64,000 nucleotides of DNA. Source: Brassica napus (Eukaryota > Streptophyta > Magnoliopsida > Brassicales > Brassicaceae). Positions 45,634 to 56,318 of the stretch are shown here, in pieces. Location of the stretch: contig NC_063452.1 of NCBI RefSeq assembly GCF_020379485.1, positions 35,859,608 through 35,923,607 of the forward strand, given 5' to 3'. A model generated the notes under the pieces. That model ran no database searches. It was not told the origin of the DNA and saw only the letters and a program-made list of their open reading frames with translations. The translations under genes and the position numbers were made by a program. The first letter of the stretch is position 1; each line of letters begins with the position of its first letter.

Positions 45634-46981
45634 TGATATCACTCAAATTACCCTAAGGAGTGAATTACTCTCTCAAATAAGAGGTTCAGATGTAGTACTT
45701 AGGGATCGAATCCACAGAGACTCTAGGATTACACAATAGATTATGGTCTTGAAATAAATCTAGATTAAATGGTTTATGGGTTTGAAAGCAGTAAATTGGT
45801 TGGTGAGCAAGTTTACTGCTCAATTGAATGTTTTGAGTTTGTTAACAGTTGGTAGTAGCTAGATTCAGGTGTATTCTCAGGTATGATAAATAATACTCAA
45901 TTTGGGAAATTAGGAGTTTATCAATATTAATTGTTCTTTAATTCAAACTAAGGTATAATCTTTACGATTATCTAATCAGGATCTCGGACCTCAACTCTCA
46001 TTATTTTGGTAGCGAGAAAGTGTCGATCGATAATTCTTCGTGAATATCGATCGATACACCTTTCAAAATATCGATCGACAGAGCTATCGCTGTGTCGATC
46101 AATACTTCTTCCAGAGAGCTTTACGAACGGGTTTGATTTGTATTCTCTAACTCACTAGAACAACTCTTGTCTGTATCTAGTCAGTTAGATCATTTTAGTT
46201 ATTTTCAGGTATTGTGTCAAGCAATGGTTTGATCCCAATTAATCATAGGATCTAAGTTTAAAGGGTGATCAATCCTAAACTTAGCTCTAATGCATAACTA
46301 GATGATTGAACTGTATTTCTAAACATCCTAACAATTATTGTGTCAGTATTACATTATCAACCTATTTGAGAAACCCAAATCTAACACTAAAGACTACTCA
46401 GAAATATTCATGGAACACATGGTTATGATGGTCTGAATAATACTTAAATAAACAAAATAGCAAAAGTAACAGAAATAATGAAAGCAAGGGAAATCAAGAT
46501 CTTCTCTGTTTTGCAGTATATGATCTATCTCTCCAATCCTAAGCTCTCCTCTTTCAGTGGTGGCTTCTTGCCTCCTCCAAACTAGGTCTCTAGGCAAGTC
46601 TGCCTCTAAAACAATACAAAGCCCTAATAAATAGCCTAAAAGGCGGCCAGGGACTAATGATGTAATTATTGAGACTTTTTGTGAAACTTGAAATCTTCTA
46701 ATTTGTCATTAACTCTCGGATGGCTTCATAATCGATCGATATGAGGGACTTGACATCGATCGATATTTGGTGGTTACTATCGGTCGATATTGATATGCGA
46801 CCGTCAACCATTTCTTGCTTCCAGCGAAGCTCAAAAGATCTCTAAATAGCTCCAAATACATCATTTTCTTCCATATAGTACATGAACCTGTAATTACTCT
46901 AAGTAGACTCTATATAGTAATAATATATCTTAAAATACTCATAAACCATGGTTAAAAGTAGGTAAAATCCATGGTCTATCA
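45634..46981 (-). repeat. E2 LTR shared by two tandem units
   Basis: 1348 bp. On its left side lies the primer site (as for a 5' LTR); on its right side lies the polypurine tract and 3' UTR (as for a 3' LTR). 24-bp groups: 46023, 46047, 46071, 46095 and 46732, 46756, 46780. Confidence 0.93.
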
Positions 46982-47573
46982 ACTCCCCTTGACTTACTTT
47001 TTTGCTTGTGCTCAAGCAAAACACAACAGAGCAGTCTCTTTGAAAGAGGTTTGAAAACATCGGGAACTCACATGATTTAAAACTCATAATCATCACCTCT
47101 TTAACATCGCAATCCATATCTAAAAGGTCTTAGTCACAAAAACACTTTATACCATATCCTAGCTTAGCAAACAAATTTATCTAGCCAACAAATTAACATA
47201 ATCTTGTCTTTCATTCCCCTGTATCAACCTCATTTCATAGCATAAAATAAAAGTGAAGGCTATACCTTGGGAGTATCGATCACAGGATTCAAGGATTCTC
47301 AAACAAGTATCTGGACCTGCAGGTAAATATTAGTTCATATCCTCTCTCTCTACTAATTTTCTCTCTTACTTCTTTTTGACCAATATCCTAGGATTATTTG
47401 TGAAGCAAGCCTTAATGGTTGTAGCCACCAAGTCATGTTCTAATCTTTTACCTATGAAATTCTTATGAAGCAAGCCTTAATGGTTGTAGCCACCAAGTCT
47501 AGACCATCGAAAATTTCACTTTATGGCACGACCGGCTTGGCCATCCCGGTTCGACCATGATGCGTAAATTGAT
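46982..47573 (-). other. 3' end of an upstream tandem E2 unit
   Basis: Polypurine tract, 3' UTR with two GGTTGTAGCCACC units (47400-47500), then the first about 75 bases of the same captured copia fragment (to GTAAATTGATCTTG, 47577). Nothing else of that unit's interior remains. No gene. Confidence 0.83.
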
Positions 47574-47988
47574 CTTGTCTCCTCCAAACTAGGTCTCTAG
47601 GCAAGTCTACCTCTAAAACAATACAAAACCCTAATAAATAGCCTTACAGGCGGCCAGGGACTAATGATGTAATTATTGAGACTTTTTGTGAAACTTGAAA
47701 TTTTCTAATTTGTCATTAACTCTCGGATGGCTTCATAATCGATCGATACGAGGGACTTGACATCGATTGATATTTGGTGGTGACTATCGGTCGATATTGA
47801 TCTGCGACCGTGAACCATTTCTTGCTTCCAGCGAAGCTCAAAAGATCTTTAAATAGCTTCAAATACATCATTTTCTTCCATATAGTATCTGAACCTGTAA
47901 TTACTCTAAATAGACTCTATATAGTAATAATATATCTTAAAATACTCATAAACCATGGTTAAAAATAGGTAAAATCCATGGTCTATCA
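47574..47988 (-). repeat. E2 partial 5' LTR
   Basis: About 415 bases of LTR U3, ending GGTCTATCA at the right boundary of E2. It joins the copia fragment at CTTG (47574-47577), a tetranucleotide present at both parental positions, so microhomology-mediated deletion is likely. Confidence 0.88.
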
Positions 47989-48692
47989 AGAGCCTTCTTG
48001 TCAACAGTGGGAGCAGTGTGCAACTTGCAAACCAACTAGTTGTGTCTGACACTCATAGATCCTAATGCGCACTATCACCCCATTCCAGTCAAGAATCCAC
48101 AGATGTCCTCTAGAAGAATCAATGATCCAGGAATCATTACAACTTGCCACTGTGGATCCGAGTACGAGACGGAATACTCAGCATCGATCGAGACTCACAC
48201 AGCAACATCGATCGACAGTGGCCATCAGAAATCGACCGACATACCACATGAATAATTGGTCGATAGTCGTCCAGATGATTGGGAGAACGACTACTACAAC
48301 CCCACGATTGCTGCATACACCAGACAACACCTGCATGCAGAAGAGTATGATGAAGACTATGAGGATGAAAGATCTACTGAGTACAAAGCCATCCTTGATG
48401 AGGAGGATACACTTCTACATCATTCCTCTTGGAAAAGGAATGCACCATCGATCGACATTCCTGGCTCACCATCGATCGATACTCAACCTCCTTAGGGAAA
48501 CCGGAAACGAGCATCGACCAATATTGCCAACTACTCATCGATCGATGCAGAAGTCAACCGAATGTGAGAAGGAGACTACTCGATTGGCAGTTGGGCAGAT
48601 GATCACCATCATGAAAGCTATGCAGTAGAATAACATATGAGCCAGGAGCAGATGAACTACATGAAGATTTCACTTATGAGGAACTTCTCAAC
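47989..48692 (+). pseudogene. E1 protease end and start of ORF2 region
   Basis: After the right AGAGC, the protease resumes (RAFLSTVGAVCNLQTN). It continues, with stops at about 48034 and 48253, into TTCHCGSEYETEYSASIETH and DSRPDDWENDYYNPTIAAYT. The same order appears in E0 (52940-53500). Arrays at 48184, 48208, 48232, 48256 and at 48448, 48472. The Cys-His-Cys segment (CHCGSEYETE) is shared by E0 and E1 and is not one I can assign. Confidence 0.8.
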
Positions 48693-49907
48693 ATGGAAAG
48701 ACGAGATGATACAGCTCAACATCAATCAGAAACTGCTTGGGGAAGAACACAATACACGAGTCCGATCGACAGAGCACACCATTCATCGATCGACATAAAG
48801 CCTTCAACGTCGATCGACATAAATCCTTCAACATCGATCGACATCCGCTCTAAACCAATAACCACTGTAAGCGAAAGAGATAAATTTAATAACGAGTTTC
48901 TAACTCTAGACGAATTTTGTATTTTCAGGGACCCAGATGGCCACGCAAGAGCAATAGACGGACGTATACTGCATGTATCTCAAGAAAATTTGTTCGTACA
49001 TCAACGTAACATTCCAGAATACCAACAGAAGGATACAAAAGCGTTCTATGACGCAGCTGGTGGCATAGACAAAAGCTTCAAACTAAGGTCTCGCTATCCC
49101 ACTCGACCATCGATCGACATTGCCATCCCAACATCGGTCGACAGACAGCCAGAATTCTGCAGAAGAGCTTTTAATTCCCACGGTACCAAAAGATTCTACT
49201 GGGAAGAAAAGGATCAGTATGGAGTCTACAGAGATGAACAAAAATACGCCAGAGATCTAGATGGAAACACCATTCTTCCTCACAACACGGAAATCAGAAG
49301 AGTTCTGGAAAGAGCTTCGAGAGATGAGCCAAGCTACATATGTCTTCCTGAACATGTTATCCTATTCACACAGACAAAGCTGGTACCAAAGATCTACACC
49401 AAGGACGAGATCAATGAGATGTTCTATGGAGTCTGTGGAGAACAAGAGAATAACAAAAAAGCTTTCCAGGTGAAGCTTGATGGTGTCTACTGTCGATTGA
49501 ATGATAGTAATAGTTGGCTCACTACTTGCATGGAGGAGATGAAGCAAGACATAGCCAGAATTCAGCATGCTGCCAACGTTGCTCGATCGTCATCGATCGA
49601 TAGAGATCAACATACATCGATCAACATTCGTCAACGCACATCGATCGACAATCAGATGCCAACATCGGTCGACAACGATCCTCCACGCCCACATACGATG
49701 AAGTCTCAACAAAACTTTCACACCAGGGAAGAGATAGATCAGTTGGTAGAAGAGATCTATAAAGCTCTGGAAACTATAGAAGAGAGGCTTGATGGGAGAT
49801 GTGATGACATATATTTCCCAATGGATCTTAGCATCAGTGCTTTGACTTCCAAGATTGAAACTATGCAAGGGGAATTGGTGGAGATTCAGAGTTACATTGC
49901 CCGTTGA
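48693..49907 (+). CDS. E1 ORF2: modular SID-repeat protein of unknown function
   Basis: The longest open frame in the window (404 codons), probably continuing a longer ancestral frame from 48256 and on to 50273. Not a recognised pol protein. It has SID octapeptides (48762-48841), [20 protein letters not shown], a second RD..RDLDG motif ([16 protein letters not shown]), [40 protein letters not shown], another SID array (49593-49672), then [20 protein letters not shown] and [20 protein letters not shown]. The pairs YTKDEI/HTREEI and LDG...LT...M...IQ look like an internal duplication, and both resemble the Gag C-terminal coiled coil. It takes the place of RT-RNase H-integrase and ORF-1. Present also in E0 and E6. 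A nucleic-acid or structural role is only inferred. Confidence 0.6.
   Translation: MERRDDTAQHQSETAWGRTQYTSPIDRAHHSSIDIKPSTSIDINPSTSIDIRSKPITTVSERDKFNNEFLTLDEFCIFRDPDGHARAIDGRILHVSQENLFVHQRNIPEYQQKDTKAFYDAAGGIDKSFKLRSRYPTRPSIDIAIPTSVDRQPEFCRRAFNSHGTKRFYWEEKDQYGVYRDEQKYARDLDGNTILPHNTEIRRVLERASRDEPSYICLPEHVILFTQTKLVPKIYTKDEINEMFYGVCGEQENNKKAFQVKLDGVYCRLNDSNSWLTTCMEEMKQDIARIQHAANVARSSSIDRDQHTSINIRQRTSIDNQMPTSVDNDPPRPHTMKSQQNFHTREEIDQLVEEIYKALETIEERLDGRCDDIYFPMDLSISALTSKIETMQGELVEIQSYIAR
48762..48841. repeat. 24-bp phased array, ORF2
   Basis: CCGATCGA at 48762, then TCGATCGA at 48786, 48810 and 48834. Two of the three spacers are near repeats (CATAAAGCCTTCAACG and CATAAATCCTTCAACA), the only place where spacers look recently duplicated. 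Confidence 0.95.
49593..49672. repeat. 24-bp phased array, ORF2 middle
   Basis: TCGATCGA at 49593, TCGATCAA at 49617, TCGATCGA at 49641 and TCGGTCGA at 49665. A further group follows the stop at 49923, 49947 and 49971. Confidence 0.94.
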
Positions 49908-50275
49908 CCAGAGGCATCGTCATCGATCGACAGAGGCAACAACAAATCGACCGACATTCATCTTCGAACATCAGTCGACGATGCTACAAATCGAGGCCGG
50001 CTAGTACCAAAGAGAACATCAGACATGTCCGACACACATTACCATGGAGAGGAGATCTCAGCTGACACTTACCCCACACTTAGGAGACATCAGTTCAACC
50101 TGGAGAGTCTTGAAGAAAGATTGCAGAGGATGGAAAACACAACTGCAGCAATGAAGGAAAAATGGCGTAGAGGGGATGAAGCTATGAGAGACTTCACTGG
50201 TACATGGTTTAACAAGCGCAAAGAAGAGATGGATACTTGTCTTCCAACAAGTTCTAGCTTTCAACACTACTAGAC
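49908..50275 (+). pseudogene. ORF2 C-terminal module after a stop
   Basis: Continues ORF2 in frame or nearly so: another 24-bp group, then FNLESLEERLQRMENTTAAM and KRKEEMDTCLPTSSSF (50025-50273), a short coiled coil of the same type as the preceding modules. Confidence 0.65.
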
Positions 50276-51667
50276 CAATCACCTCCAAAGTCAAGCTAAA
50301 TGGCTATAACAAAGCGCTGAGTGGGAGGCATCCCACTATTAGGTAATATTTATTTAGTTTTTATTGATATACTATTTATGTTGGTTTTTAATTATTGCAG
50401 GTCATAATAAAAAAAAGATCCATGTAGACGATTGCTGTGAGTATCGACCGACGAGAAGCTGTCAACATCGATCGACATTTCCTAACCTGCAGCGACCGAT
50501 ATCAACATCCCTACGTCGGTTGACATCCATTCCGGTATGGTATATCGTTCTAACTTGTTACATTGACTCCTTATGATTTAGTTATCTCCATAACTCCGAC
50601 TGAATTTACACTGGGGACAGTGTAGTTTAAGTGTGGGGGGAGGTTTACTAACTAATTTATTTATGAGTTTTATTAAAATGTTTTTCAAAAAAAAAAAAAA
50701 AAGTTTTATTGAGTCAAGAAGGGGATAATGAACTTATAGATTTTGCTTGTTATCTAACCACTCTTTAGCACCATTCTAGATTTACTGATTGCAGATAGTA
50801 CTAAAGATGCTAAAGTGGATCAACCTGTCAACTATTCACACTTGGTGAGATTGTTTGAAGGAACAAAAGCTGACCTCCAATACTAAACTTGAGATAATTG
50901 CTTGTCTTGGGGCTTGGTATACATGGGATCACCCTTTCTCTCTCTATTTTCGAAAATTTTCGAAACTATAGATAGATAGAATAAAAAAAAATATATATTT
51001 ATTATTATTTACTATTATATATATCTATTAGAGATTTATTAGGAAGGAATTCGAACAGGACTTGGTGGCTACAACCATTAAGGCTTGCTTCATAAGAATT
51101 ATATAGGTAAAGGATTAGAACAGGACTTGGTGGCTACAACCATTAAGGCTTGCTTCACAAATAATCCTAGGATATAGGTCAAAAAGAAATGAATATGACT
51201 TAGTGGCAACCACCATTAAGGCTTGATTCATGGAAGCCTGTCCAATCTTGGTCAATGATCTTGCTAATTTAAGCAGACTTTGACTAAGAGAGAAAATTAG
51301 TAGAGAGAGGGGATATGAACTAATGTTTACCTGCAGGTCCAGATACTTGTTTGAAAGTCATTGCATCAAGTGATCGATACCCCCAAGGTAAAGCCTACAC
51401 TTTTATTTATGCTAAGAAATGAGGTTGGTAGAGGGGAATGTCAAACAAGATTTGCTAAATTGTTGGCTAGATGAATTTGGTTGCTAAGCTAGGATATGGT
51501 ATAATGTGCTTTTGTGATTAGGACTTTTTAGATATGGATTGCAATATTGTAGAGGTTATGATTCTAAGTTTCAAATCATGTGAGTCTCTACTGTTTTAAA
51601 ACCTCTTTCAGAGAGACTGCTTGTTTTTTATGCTTGAGGACAAGCAAAAGGGTAAGTCTGGGGGAGT
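50276..51667 (+). other. E1 3' UTR with array, triple repeat and polypurine tract
   Basis: No gene. Contents in order: AGTGGGAGGCATCCC block (50320), a 24-bp group at 50444, 50468, 50492, 50516, GGGGACAGTGTAG block (50612), an A-run (50690), CTGACCTCCAA block (50870), an AT-rich stretch (50980-51030), three units of ACTTGGTGGCTACAACCATT at 51060, 51125 and 51198, and the polypurine tract AAGTCTGGGGGAGT (51654-51667). The order is mirrored in E2. Confidence 0.85.
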
Positions 51668-52938
51668 TGATAGACCATGGATTTGACCCATTTTCATCCA
51701 TGGTTTATAGGTTTTTTTACTAATAATTATTATATTATAGAGTCTATTTATTACATTTATAAGATCATGAGTGATTTGTAGATAAGTGATGATTTTGGAG
51801 CATTTTGGAGATATATAGAGAAAACACCTGAGATGACCATCGAGCTCAACCATCGGTCGATATTGGAGAGGAATAATCGATCGATGTCCATATGTTGACA
51901 TCGATCGACAGCGAAGCGCGCAGAAAGCCCGTTTGGTCACAGCCGACTTGAAGCCCAAGTCTTCACCAATTTACAAGATTGCCCCTGATGAGTTTTAACC
52001 TAATTATATAAGCTGTGCCACCATGTTAGAGGCAAAGTGTGCTTTTCTAGTTTTATTACTTTCACAACAAGGTTTTCTAGGATTTTGATGGATTGGAGAG
52101 AAGATCCAAAATTATAATTTGTGATTGGAACTCCATTAATATCTATTTACTATTCTAATGAAGTTTTTTTACCTAATTGTTGTTATGAATTGCTTAGCCA
52201 TGTCTGAGTAGTTCCATTATTTGATTTTAGGGTTTAAATAGGTTAGGAGGGATTAGCCCCCACTATAGACTGCTAAGTTGTGGTAAAAGTCATTAGGATT
52301 GTTCATTAATGTCTGTCTCTAATTTAGCTACCTAGAACCTGCCCTAGGATTGATAGATAAAAGCGAGAGCTTCATTCTCATCCTGAAAACATTCAAACCG
52401 AGCTAAGTTTCTTGCTATGTGTAAGGCGAGAGCTGATCTAGTGAGCTTAGTAAGCATTCATTCAACCGCGGATAAAGCTTAACTAGAAGCACGTCGATCG
52501 ATGTCATTATTGAATAATCGATCGACGGAGCGAAAGGTGTATCGATTGATATCCCTATGGGATCATCGTTCGACACTTTCAATTTATCGACATACGATAG
52601 TTGAGATCATTAGATCTAGTTAATAGACAAGTCCAAACATTGCAAACGCTAATGGATTTGTTGACTAAGTAGTTGACCTTTACATTATCATGCATGCAAC
52701 TCATTAGGCATCTGTAGGATTATAATCCCAAGTTTCCTCAATAAAAACCCCAAATCTAACTATTTCCTTTTTAAGCACCAAAACTTCAATCAATCTATTG
52801 AAAAAATACTTGTTGAATATAAAACTGTAATTTACTTAGGTTCTCTAGCTCCATGTGAATTCGATCCCTAAGTACTACAACTCGACCTCTTATTTGATAG
52901 AGTATAAATCACTCCTTAGGGTAATTTGAGTGGTATCA
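51668..52938 (+). repeat. E1 3' LTR
   Basis: 1271 bp, TGATAGACC to GGTATCA, followed by GCACA. TATA box at 52015-52022. Arrays at 51853-51908 and 52494-52573. Confidence 0.93.
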
Positions 52939-54332
52939 GCACACCATCTAGGTCTGAAGGTGGAGCCTTCCAAGGAATCGTTCACTTTTGTGGATTGTTC
53001 TCAACGGAGCTCAGAAGGAATTGTCAGAGACCTAGAGGTGCGGATTGGTAATGCCCTAGTTCCAGTAGATTTCCATATCTTGGATATCAAGCTGAACTGG
53101 AACTCTTCTCTTTTGCTTGGAAGAGCCTTCTTGTCAACAATAGGAGCAGTGTGCAACATGCAAACCAACCAGTTGTGTCTGACGCTCTAAACCCACATGT
53201 CCACTACGATCCTATTTCAGTCATGAAGCCACAAACTTCCTCCAGAAGAATTGATGATCCAGGACTCATAACGGCATGCCACTGTGGAGCTGAGTACGAG
53301 ACATAGTATTCTGTGTTGATCAAAACTCACACCCCCACATCGATCGACAGTGCCAATCAGAAATCGATCGACAATCACCTAGAAGAATCGATCGACAATA
53401 GTCCAAACGATTGGGAGAATGACTACTACAATCCCACCATGGTGGTACACACTTCGATACCCACCATAGCTACTCCGCACAGAGAAGAATATGATGAGAA
53501 TTATGAGGAGGAACGAGCTACAGAGTATAGAGGTATTCGTACTGAAGAAGATAGACTTCTCCACCATTCTTCTTCGACAAGGAATGCAACGTCGATTGAC
53601 AGAACCGTCTCGACATCGATAAACACTCATCATCACCAGACAAACCATATAAAAGCATTGACCGACAATGCCTACTACACATCAATCGACGATGGATTCG
53701 ACCGTGCAAAAGAAGGGGATTATTCAATTGGCAGTTGGGCAGATGATCGCTATCTCGAGAGCTATGCAGTAGAAACTGCAATTCATAAGCCAGGAGCAGC
53801 AAATCTCTTCATGCAACAGCGCACAATTCCAGAGCACCAGCAGAGAGTTGCAACCGAATTCTACACCATAGATGGTGAAATCGATGATCATTTCAAGCCA
53901 AAGTATCGACATCATACTTGACCGTCGATCGACATTCGAGACCCAACATCGATCGACAGATGTCCAGAGTTTGGGAAAAGAGCCTATGACCGTGATGGCA
54001 CTAGGAGATTCCACTGGGAGGATAACGATGAGTATATAGTCTACAGAGATGATCATGGACATTCCCGAGATGTAGATCGACACATCATCTGTGTATCCAA
54101 CGATGATACCAGAAGTCTTCTGGAAAGAGCCTCAATGAATGAGCACAACTACCTATGTCTTCCAGAACATGCTAGGTCATTTGCACAGACCAAACTAGTA
54201 TTAGAGATCTACACCAAGGATGAGATAAATGAGATGCTTTATGGAGTTTGTGTAGCCCAAGAAAAGAATGAAGATGACTTCCAGATGAAGTTTGATGGTG
54301 TCTACTACCCACTGCATGATAGCATCAGTTGG
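52939..54332 (+). pseudogene. E0 protease end and ORF2
   Basis: E0 resumes after E1: HHLGLKVEPSKESFTFVDCS, VPVDFHILDIKLNWNSSLLL and GRAFLSTIGAVCNMQTNQLC (protease C-terminus), then ACHCGAEYETE and the ORF2 series. 53313-53921 is open (SID units over 53340, 53364, 53388; NDWENDYYNPTMVVH; SIGSWADDRYLESYAVETA). After a stop at about 53919 it continues with YDRDGTRRFHWEDNDEYIVY, LCLPEHARSFAQTKLVLEIY and [20 protein letters not shown]. It breaks at HDSISW (about 54332), where unrelated sequence starts. The 3' UTR and 3' LTR of E0 are not seen in the window. Confidence 0.83.
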
Positions 54333-54470
54333 GGTCTAAATCGGTCACGAAGAAATCAATGTCTAAAAGTCCCCGAAAAATATTTTTCGCAATATAGATT
54401 TCGTATAATTTTTATTGAAAAGGTTGTACGACGTTCTAGAATTATTTTATCGACAATAAGAAGCGAACAA
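54333..54470. other. Unassigned junction segment
   Basis: 138 AT-rich bases between E0 ORF2 and an E3-type LTR start. It begins GGTCTAAATCGG, so it could be another diverged TTGGGGTC-type LTR end, but nothing firm is visible. Confidence 0.35.
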
Positions 54471-55310
54471 TGTTGGGGTCAAAAAGGTTATCTCGAAATA
54501 AACGTCCAAAAATTGTGTTTCTGTACGAAATCTTTCTCGACACACTCTCGACAAAATTTCCTGAGCAAAATACTCGAGAGAAATGGATCACGGAACCAAA
54601 CAACCAGTCAAACTCGTTCGTTCGGACCTTTTGAGGTGCATAACTGCATAGACGCGTCTGATGTTTAGCTATGGATGAAAACCTTCCCATGGTTTGATTG
54701 AGTCCATATTTTGACACAAGATAGAGCTTTGAGTTAGCTTTCCATGGTTTGATTGAGTCCGGTCTGAGGTCAATCAGCATCCTGTAGCAGAAGGTATGCT
54801 CGTTTTATTTAAGGGTGGACAGAGCACATCGTCCAGCTCGGCCATTTGGCCATTTGGCGAGTTGGACCGAGCAAGCCGTCCAACTCGCCCATTTGGCGTG
54901 TTGGACCGAACACGGTGCCTTCATCCCATTCTCGTAGCATCCTCTTCTGTGATCGGATTGAACTGACTCTCGTTTCGTCTCGATCGGAGTCACCATCGGA
55001 ACTTTACAGTTTGGAAACTGCAAGGAACTCGTTCTCTCGAAGGAAATTTGGATTTCTCGTACAAAACGGCAACGTTTAACTAAACACCTCCAACTGCCTA
55101 CGCTATACGAGAAGTTTGGATGTTCTTCGAAATCGATGTCATTCCGAAAATGCTCTTTCTATAAAATCGTAAAAATGCTTAAGTCGGAGATCAGAACGCG
55201 GCAAAAAGCCCACTTGTGATCTTATGTGAAAATCAAGCCCAAATCGTTATTACGGTTTATCCCTTCTATTATGCAGGAGAAGATAAATGTCAAGTTTGGA
55301 AGATAAATGT
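54471..55310 (+). repeat. E9: diverged LTR fragment of an E3-like element
   Basis: Begins TGTTGGGGTCAAAAAGG, as E3 LTRs do, and follows the E3 LTR order: a short repeat tract (CATTTGGCGAGTTGGACCGA, 54850-54910), a variant of the AAATCGTAAAAATGC block (55165) and the GATAAATGTCAAGTTTGGAA block. It is cut at 55310 by the E8 LTR. No internal region follows in the window. Confidence 0.65.
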
Positions 55311-55380
55311 TGTTGGGGAAAAATATTCCATGAAGAGATTTCTCCAGCTTCCGGCTTCCAGGTTCCTGCCTCCAGGTCTC

Positions 55381-55490
55381 GGGTTCCTGTCCCCGGGTCT
55401 GGGTCCCGTCCCCCGGGTCTGGGTCCGGTCCCCCGGGTCTGGGTCCCGTCCCCCGGGTCTGGGTCCCGTCCCCCGGGTCTGGGTCCCTGC
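55381..55490 (+). repeat. 20-bp GC-rich minisatellite
   Basis: About five tandem units of GGGTCCCGTCCCCCGGGTCT with exact 20-base period; single substitutions (CCGGTC for CCCGTC). Each unit has the palindromic core CCCGGG. Confidence 0.95.
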
Positions 55491-56077
55491 CTCCAGCCTC
55501 CGGCTTCCAGGCCGAGTGATTTATCCTGCCTTAGGATAAATGAATATCTTCCTTTAATAATATAACCAGCTTGGACAAGAGGGAATCTCCCTAAATCCGA
55601 AAGAAAGAGGAAGTATTCCAATACATATGACCTCCCTTAAGAAAAAAAAAATATTCTATTATCTAAGGATATGATGAATATTTCCAAATCCTAAGAGGGA
55701 GGCACGACCTCCACCATAAATATAGGTTTCTAAACCTAAAGAAAGGGGTCCACGACGTCCATGACCAGAGCTCATCAGCTTTAATGCGGCCAAGGCAAGG
55801 TTTCGCACCTACAGGACCATCTTCATCAACAAGCTCACAACCGATGAATCCCTGCGATTACTATCAACCAGATGACGAGATATGCTCACTGCAGCACGTC
55901 TACAGTGCTACTTGTTGGCTCAGGCCATGATCTCTAGCTCATCAGTGGGGTCCCTCCATGCTCACTGAAGCACCTCGACACATCATGCTCACTGCAGCAT
56001 ATCGACAGGTCTACCATATGTTCCGGCCATGTGCCCCCTAGAACAGATGACTCCTACAACCTATAGAGCTACGTGCT

Positions 56078-56235
56078 CCCAAGTCTACGTGCCCATTAGG
56101 CCATGTGCCCACTAGAGCCCCGTGCTCCCAAGGCTACATGCCCATTAGGCCATGTGCCCACTAGAGCCCCGTGCTCCCAAGGCTACGTGCCCATTAGTCC
56201 ATGTGCCCATTAGAGCCCCGTGCTCCCAAGGCTAC
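56078..56235 (+). repeat. 49-bp tandem repeat
   Basis: Roughly three units beginning near AAGGCTACRTGCCCATTAG and ending CCCCGTGCTCCC, with an internal sub-repeat GTGCCCAYTAG. Further diverged units run to about 56315. Confidence 0.88.
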
Positions 56236-56318
56236 GTGCCTCCATTAGGCTCGCGCCTCCATCAGGCTACGTGCCTCCATCATGCTCCACGCCTATCTAG
56301 GCTCCGTGCCTCCGTATA

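Larger units (their letters stand above)
28949..47988 (-). mobile_element. E2: autonomous-type Athila element, tandem-unit structure
   Basis: Minus-strand element inserted in the E1 protease with TSD AGAGC (28944-28948 and 47989-47993). In transcription order: partial LTR (47988-47574), 3' end of an upstream unit (47573-46982), full LTR (46981-45634), tRNA-Asp-type primer site, gag, protease, RT, RNase H, integrase, spacer, ATHILA ORF-1 (split by E3), 3' region with captured copia fragment, polypurine tract, 3' LTR (30286-28949). It is the only element here with a full RT-RNase H-integrase set and the same LTR ends as E0/E1/E5/E6. Confidence 0.87.
1178..52938 (+). mobile_element. E1: pol-less Athila-family LTR element, host of nested insertions
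   Basis: Bounded by two direct LTRs (1178-2496 and 51668-52938) and a 5-bp TSD GCACA, inserted into the protease of E0. Its own sequence is 1178 to about 5343 plus about 47994-52938, roughly 9.1 kb; the rest is the E2 insertion, a duplication and further elements. Order: LTR, tRNA-Asp-type primer site, gag, protease, ORF2, 3' UTR with triple repeat, polypurine tract, LTR. No reverse transcriptase, RNase H or integrase is encoded. LTR ends (TGATA/TATCA), primer site and 3' UTR match E2, so mobilisation in trans by E2-type elements is inferred. Confidence 0.85.

Noticed and set aside
5343..47988. A single 42-kb minus-strand element between the two AGAGC sites
   Set aside because: The interval includes plus-strand E1 gag copy B, E4, E6 and E7. 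The true E2 spans 28949-47988, and 5344-10149 is a duplicated part.
48693..49907. ORF2 as a host gene
   Set aside because: It lies between the E1 protease and the E1 polypurine tract, has decayed homologues in E0 and E6 at the same place, and carries the family array. It belongs to the element.
55216..55539. 107-codon frame over 55216-55539 with Pro/Gly/Ser-rich repeats as a structural protein
   Set aside because: Its repeats are the translation of the 20-bp minisatellite in the E8 LTR; open on both strands, as expected for a repeat without stops.
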